From: Berberis thunbergii
Taxonomy: Eukaryota > Streptophyta > Magnoliopsida > Ranunculales > Berberidaceae
Direction: 5' to 3'
Assembly: GCA_003290165.1 (NCBI GenBank)
Contig: QNQO01006985.1
Coordinates: forward strand, 248,001-312,000
Length of the DNA: 64,000 bases
Shown here: piece by piece, positions 60,054 to 64,000 of the stretch
Layout: the number at the start of each line of letters is the position of its first letter
Numbering within the stretch: position 1 is the first letter of the stretch
Made by a program: the position numbers and the translations under genes
The notes under the pieces: model-generated
Database searches by the model: none
Seen by the model: the letters and a program-made list of their open reading frames with translations, nothing else
Told to the model about the DNA's origin: nothing

Positions 60054-60104
60054 TGCAAAATTGGGCCAAAGGCCGAATTTTGCATTCTTCGGCCCAATTT
60101 TGCA
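60054..60104. repeat. Stem-loop near the left end of the TIR element
   Basis: TGCAAAATTGGGCC (60054-60067) is the exact reverse complement of GGCCCAATTTTGCA (60091-60104). A near-copy GGCCGAATTTTGCA (60071-60084) lies between, so two alternative hairpins could form. Confidence 0.8.
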
Positions 60105-60867
60105 TTCAAGCAAGTGAGCAGGACACGCAAACAAAATTTTAACCTTTAAGTCCTGCCACATCAGCAATGTGGCAACAATTTCTTAAAAGGATGTAGTCAA
60201 CTTATTTGTCTTTTTTGGAAATTATTGACTTTGAAATCACTATATTTCATTCCGATTTGACCTTCCAACACCTAAATCTCTTTCTTTTAAAACTCAAACC
60301 TTACAATCTCTCTCCTCTGTCTATCTCTCAAAATTCCATTGAAGCTTCCATAACTTTCTAAAATCTTTTTCCCTCTCTCCAAAAACTTTACTGAAGCTTC
60401 CTTTGATTATTACTTTGAATCGAAGCTTCAAAAAAGTTATTCCTCGTTGTTCCTTCATTTATCTCCCATGAAAACTTTGTTTTTGTTTTTTTTCTGGTTC
60501 ATTCAAATTCAAATGGCTTAGTGTAGATATGGGTAAACAAATGGCTTATGAAAGTGCATATTGATTTTGATGAGGGGTTCCTTTCTTATTTTTATTTTTT
60601 TCGATCTGATTTTGTGTTGGTCATGCACGTTTTAATTGTAAACAACTGAATTTGTTATTTCATGCACTACATCCACGTGGGTGCAATATGAATACCAAGT
60701 TTTTAGGATGTCTAAAATGTGTGTTGCACCTATAATTTGATTTGTATTGTAGAAACTTTACTTATAGCATAAAAAATTTCAATTTTGTAGAAGAAAACTT
60801 TATGTTTTGTATTTTCCCTAGTATTGCACCCATGTAGATGCAATACAAATGTAAATTCATGTTACAT

Positions 60868-61399
60868 GTGCAGTTAAAACAACGTTATAATGCCTATAAC
60901 TCCGATATAATGCTTATCGGGGTGAGCCGTTACATTATGAGATTATCACGTTTTTGTATCACGACTCTGATATAACACCGTTTTATGGTCGTTATTGAGG
61001 TAACATTTTTTTTTTTCAATAACGTTGTTTTAACTTTTTGTTCTAATATATAAAAAAAAATCACCAATTTCATTTTCGATCGAAGAAGAAGGACCAGTGC
61101 TCGCCGTCGCCGATCGACAGAAAACCAAACCTCGCCGATTGACAAAGAACGAGAGAAGAAGAAAGAAGACAAAGAGTCGATTGCACTCTCTATTGCGATC
61201 TCACTCTCATACGAAGGGAATATGTTTTTTATTAATGATTTGATGTTTTTGAATTTAATGTTATGAACATGATTTTTTTTGTCTCTATAATACATCAATA
61301 TTTTGTGGGGGTATTAAAAATATATATAACAAAATATTCCGTTATAACCTATAACGCTCCTGGATCGTTATGAGTCCATTATCCGTTTTAACTAAATAA
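60868..61399. mobile_element. Possible nested TIR element
   Basis: Identical CATGTTACAT repeats occur at 60858-60867 and 61400-61409. Just inside are AGTTAAAAC (left) and GTTTTAACT (right). The interior has GTTATAATGCCTATAACTCC and, inverted, CCGTTATAACCTATAACG. The first four to five bases inside the repeats do not match each other, so the exact ends are uncertain. It would be nested in the 3.3-kb element. Confidence 0.45.
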
Positions 61400-61974
61400 C
61401 ATGTTACATTTTATTGATTGTGTTGGCTTTTCTTGAAATTTATATGTAATGGATGTACGTGTTCTTGTTGTCGTGTGTTATAATTACAACCATCACATTT
61501 GTTCTGTTGGCATGGACTCTAGTATTGATTTGTTGAAGATGTTTATTTGTGATTTTAGTCCTTTATGCATTAAGTTTTATTGTTGATGAGGTACCTAATG
61601 TCGTTCAAGATAAGGTTGAGGTGCTACCACTTGATATAAAAACGACCTCTTGCAGGTAAGCCTAAGGCGACAAGGATACCAAACGAGGGTACGAGCCCCT
61701 ATAAAGTGTTTTGCTTTCCATGTTTTGAGTCAAGCATCCAAGTTAATAAAGGTTTTATATCCAATTGCATCCAATCGGATGCATTGCAGCCACACCAATG
61801 CAATAAATTTTTGAAAAGTGCAAAATTTTCCTTTGGGGGTTTCTTTCAATGATTTTGGAGTTAATATTTTACTCTAGATTAATTAAATTGTAATTTCTAA
61901 ACAACCGAGTTTTCTTGTTAAAATACTTGAGTAGTTATGCTAGTCGATGGACTTAAATAGGAAGAGGGTCCATG

Positions 61975-62625
61975 AACGCATTGCAGTCAATCTGATGCAT
62001 TTTAACCAAACGGATGCAATACAACCATCAATCCATTCTCAAGAAAAAATAAGAAAATATTTGAACTTCAACGAAAACAAAAAAGAACATATGATATTAG
62101 AAATAAAGAAATTGTGTACACATTTCAAAAAAATATTGAACGTTGCTCCAAGTAACCTAACCTACTGCTACTAGCATGTGATTTTTCCACTATTGTGGTT
62201 GCGACACTTCAACATCATTATTAGCAACTATTGTGTCACTTTCTTGTGACAAAAATAAACTCTAGCTTGGAGAACTTTGAAGATTGTGTTTCCCCATCTG
62301 CAATGATACAAAAACGAATCAAACACTACTGCATCCAAATGGGTGTAGTGTTGCTGAAGAGATGCATGACATTTATATATGTCAATCTATTGCATCCAAA
62401 TGAGTGCAATGTTGTTCAAGAGATTTTAAAAAAAAAATCATAATCAAACACTTTTTTATTTAAGTAATGCATCCAAATGGATACAATGCTAATCATTTAT
62501 ATGTCAATCTATTGCGTCCAAACGGTGCAATGCTACTTGAGAGATGCAAGGGCATTTATATGTCAATCAGTGTCAATCTATGGGTGTTGTACGATATATT
62601 GCATCCAAAAGGTTGCAATATTTAT
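61975..62625. repeat. Degenerate tandem repeats built on GCATCCAAATGGGTGCAA
   Basis: Units of roughly 60-125 bp contain TATATGTCAATCTATTGCATCCAAA, then GGGTGCAATG and GAGAGATGCA. They are best seen at about 62330, 62390, 62465, 62510 and 62600, with weaker matches from 61975. The core ATTGCATCC...GGATGCAAT is itself partly palindromic. No coding role is seen. Confidence 0.6.
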
Positions 62626-63355
62626 AAGAAGGAATTTTTTATGCATTTTTTCACAAAATTGTGGGTGGGGGAGGGGGGGGGTGGTGTTAATGGTACAATG
62701 AGACAAAGTAAAAAAGGAAATCAACACCCATCTTTCTCATGGTTAACTTCTCCAAGGCAAAATCCAAAATTTCATCAAACAAATTCTAGACAGTATTAAA
62801 CATAACTAAAATTCCCATAAATGTGAGTATAGAAATTGACAATGTAAAGATTGAATGAGACACACTGTATACAATACAATATTGAACACAACTTCTACGA
62901 TATCCAGAAAAGTGGGTCTAACAATTGATAATGTAAAGATTTAGCGAAGAACACATAGAAATTAACTTAGATCACATACCAAAAATGATTTTGATAATGG
63001 AGAAATATAGATTAAAAAACAAACTTAGTAATGTAGGAGATTAATTGAAACGAAGAAATTTGAGAAACTCCAATCAGTTGAGAAACCTTAATCGAAGTGA
63101 GAACCCTAGATAATATTGATGGAGAGTAGAGATGAACCCTTACTTCATAAAGTCGATGATGAATCGAAAGTGAGAAGAAGTTTGAGAGGTTGATGAAATC
63201 GAACATGAGAAGAAGATGGATGTTAAATGAAGGGGTGATGTTGTCATGTCACTTAAAATTTAAATTTTGGATCTATGAAAGAAAATTTGTTGACTTATCT
63301 TTTTCAAGTATTATTTTTGCATGCAAAGGGCTTGTGGGTGGTTGCCCTTGTTGCC

Positions 63356-64000
63356 TGCAATACTGAAAGAGTACTGTGAATTGGTTTGCATTTCACTTGT
63401 TACACCCGATTCGTTGGTAGCTAGTCCTGGGTATCTTCTAACTGCACCTTGGAATACTGTATTATCATTTTATTTTTTGTACACCTTACATTGTTGTTTT
63501 TATTTGACCATATTTATATATCCCCAGCAATGGTTTGACATTACCAAACATTACTTAACCAATCAGCCTTCAAATTCCTAGGGAATTATATTGGACATAA
63601 ATTAGGAATTAAACATAGAATTTGTGAGAAAGTTAAACCTTTTTTTAACTCTTAACCTTTTTCTAAACTAAAAAGGGCAATTGTTAGTCAATTAGGAATG
63701 TGTGCTTGGATCTTGATTATCTTCCGTTTATCAAATCCAGTTAACTTTTCACTGTGTGGCAAGCACATGGTAGAAAATGTTGAATAAAGACACGGTCCGT
63801 TTGGTTGAGATCAATTGGTATCCATATACACAGAATTTGGTATCTATAAATACTACTTCCAAAAGTTTTCATTCTTTGGTGTATGAGATGATTAGGGTGG
63901 ATAAGATAAATCTATGTTGTCTTAAGGACCACTTGAGCACGAAGCCCGAATTGCATCGATATTGTTCAACTTAATCACCCAAACATCAAAGGACCACATT
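63356..64000. other. Anonymous intergenic DNA
   Basis: This continues the DNA into which the TIR element inserted. Open frames at 63321-63581 and 63777-63974 have no recognisable domain. Confidence 0.4.

Larger units (their letters stand above)
60035..63346. mobile_element. Non-autonomous TIR element with 9-bp duplication, probable MULE
   Basis: The 3,312-bp region is flanked by perfect 9-bp direct repeats CTTGTTGCC at 60026-60034 and 63347-63355. It starts GGGCACCACAAATTC and ends GGGTGGTTGCC, so inverted termini are short and imperfect (GGGCACCAC against GGCAACCAC). Further in, GTCAACTTATTTGTC (about 60189) matches an inverted copy, GTTGACTTATC, near 63290. A 9-bp duplication is the mark of Mutator-like transposons. 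No transposase frame is seen. The interior holds a nested element, GCATCC-type repeats and low-complexity DNA. Confidence 0.6.

Noticed and set aside
1..64000. tRNA, rRNA, CRISPR or bacterial operon features
   Set aside because: No cloverleaf, rRNA-like or regularly spaced repeat signal of that type was seen by eye. Ribosome binding sites and operons do not apply to this nuclear plant DNA.

Overview
This is nuclear DNA of a flowering plant, probably a eudicot. It holds long intergenic DNA, plant-type transposons and one near-intact pentatricopeptide repeat (PPR) gene of the DYW class. That gene resembles Arabidopsis At1g68930, recognised from memory rather than by a search. There is no sign of bacterial, organellar or viral gene organisation. 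Apart from the PPR gene, nearly all coding signal is transposon-derived and decayed.

Layout. (1) 1-1648: anonymous DNA with a non-autonomous hAT element (445-1270, 8-bp duplication) and the left half of a LINE-type zinc-binding reverse transcriptase (zf-RVT) remnant. (2) 1649-43655: five members of one Ty3/gypsy, probably Tat-like, non-autonomous LTR family, here called E1 to E5. E1 (1649-10515, minus) splits the zf-RVT remnant and has target-site duplication AACCT. E2 (15537-26359, plus, ATAAG) was entered by E3 (18446 to about 24970, minus), and a deletion then fused the two. E4 (26364-33760, minus, AATAA) inserted one base inside the outer edge of E2's 3' LTR. E5 (33909-43655, plus, GTTGC) lies 138 bp further on and carries its own hAT insertion. 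(3) 43667-43888: a Tourist-like MITE. (4) About 45125-52455: a decayed Mutator-like element (MULE) with a plant mobile domain gene on plus and a transposase with an OTU protease domain on minus. (5) 53296-53770: a first-exon fragment of a polygalacturonase (GH28) gene on minus. (6) 55024-57269: the PPR-DYW gene, broken by one missing base in a G run. (7) 57764-60034: two diverged copies of a segment of about 470 bp. (8) 60035-63346: a 3.3-kb TIR element with a perfect 9-bp duplication and no transposase, probably a non-autonomous MULE. (9) The last 650 bp are anonymous.

How the E family is built. In its own sense strand the element runs: LTR (about 690 bp, TGATGATACACC to TACATCA), primer-binding site TGGCGCCGTC, gag, a retroviral-type aspartic protease, antisense gene aORF2, a tandem array of about 178-bp units, antisense gene aORF1 (Transposase_28 'putative gypsy type transposon' domain plus coiled coil), a polypurine tract, and the 3' LTR. 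No reverse transcriptase, RNase H or integrase was seen in any copy, so mobilisation must have depended on an autonomous relative. The two antisense genes have TATA-like boxes upstream, AATAAA signals downstream and, in aORF1, a conserved GTAAGT donor. They therefore look like independent transcription units carried in reverse inside the retrotransposon. This is the most unusual system in the window.
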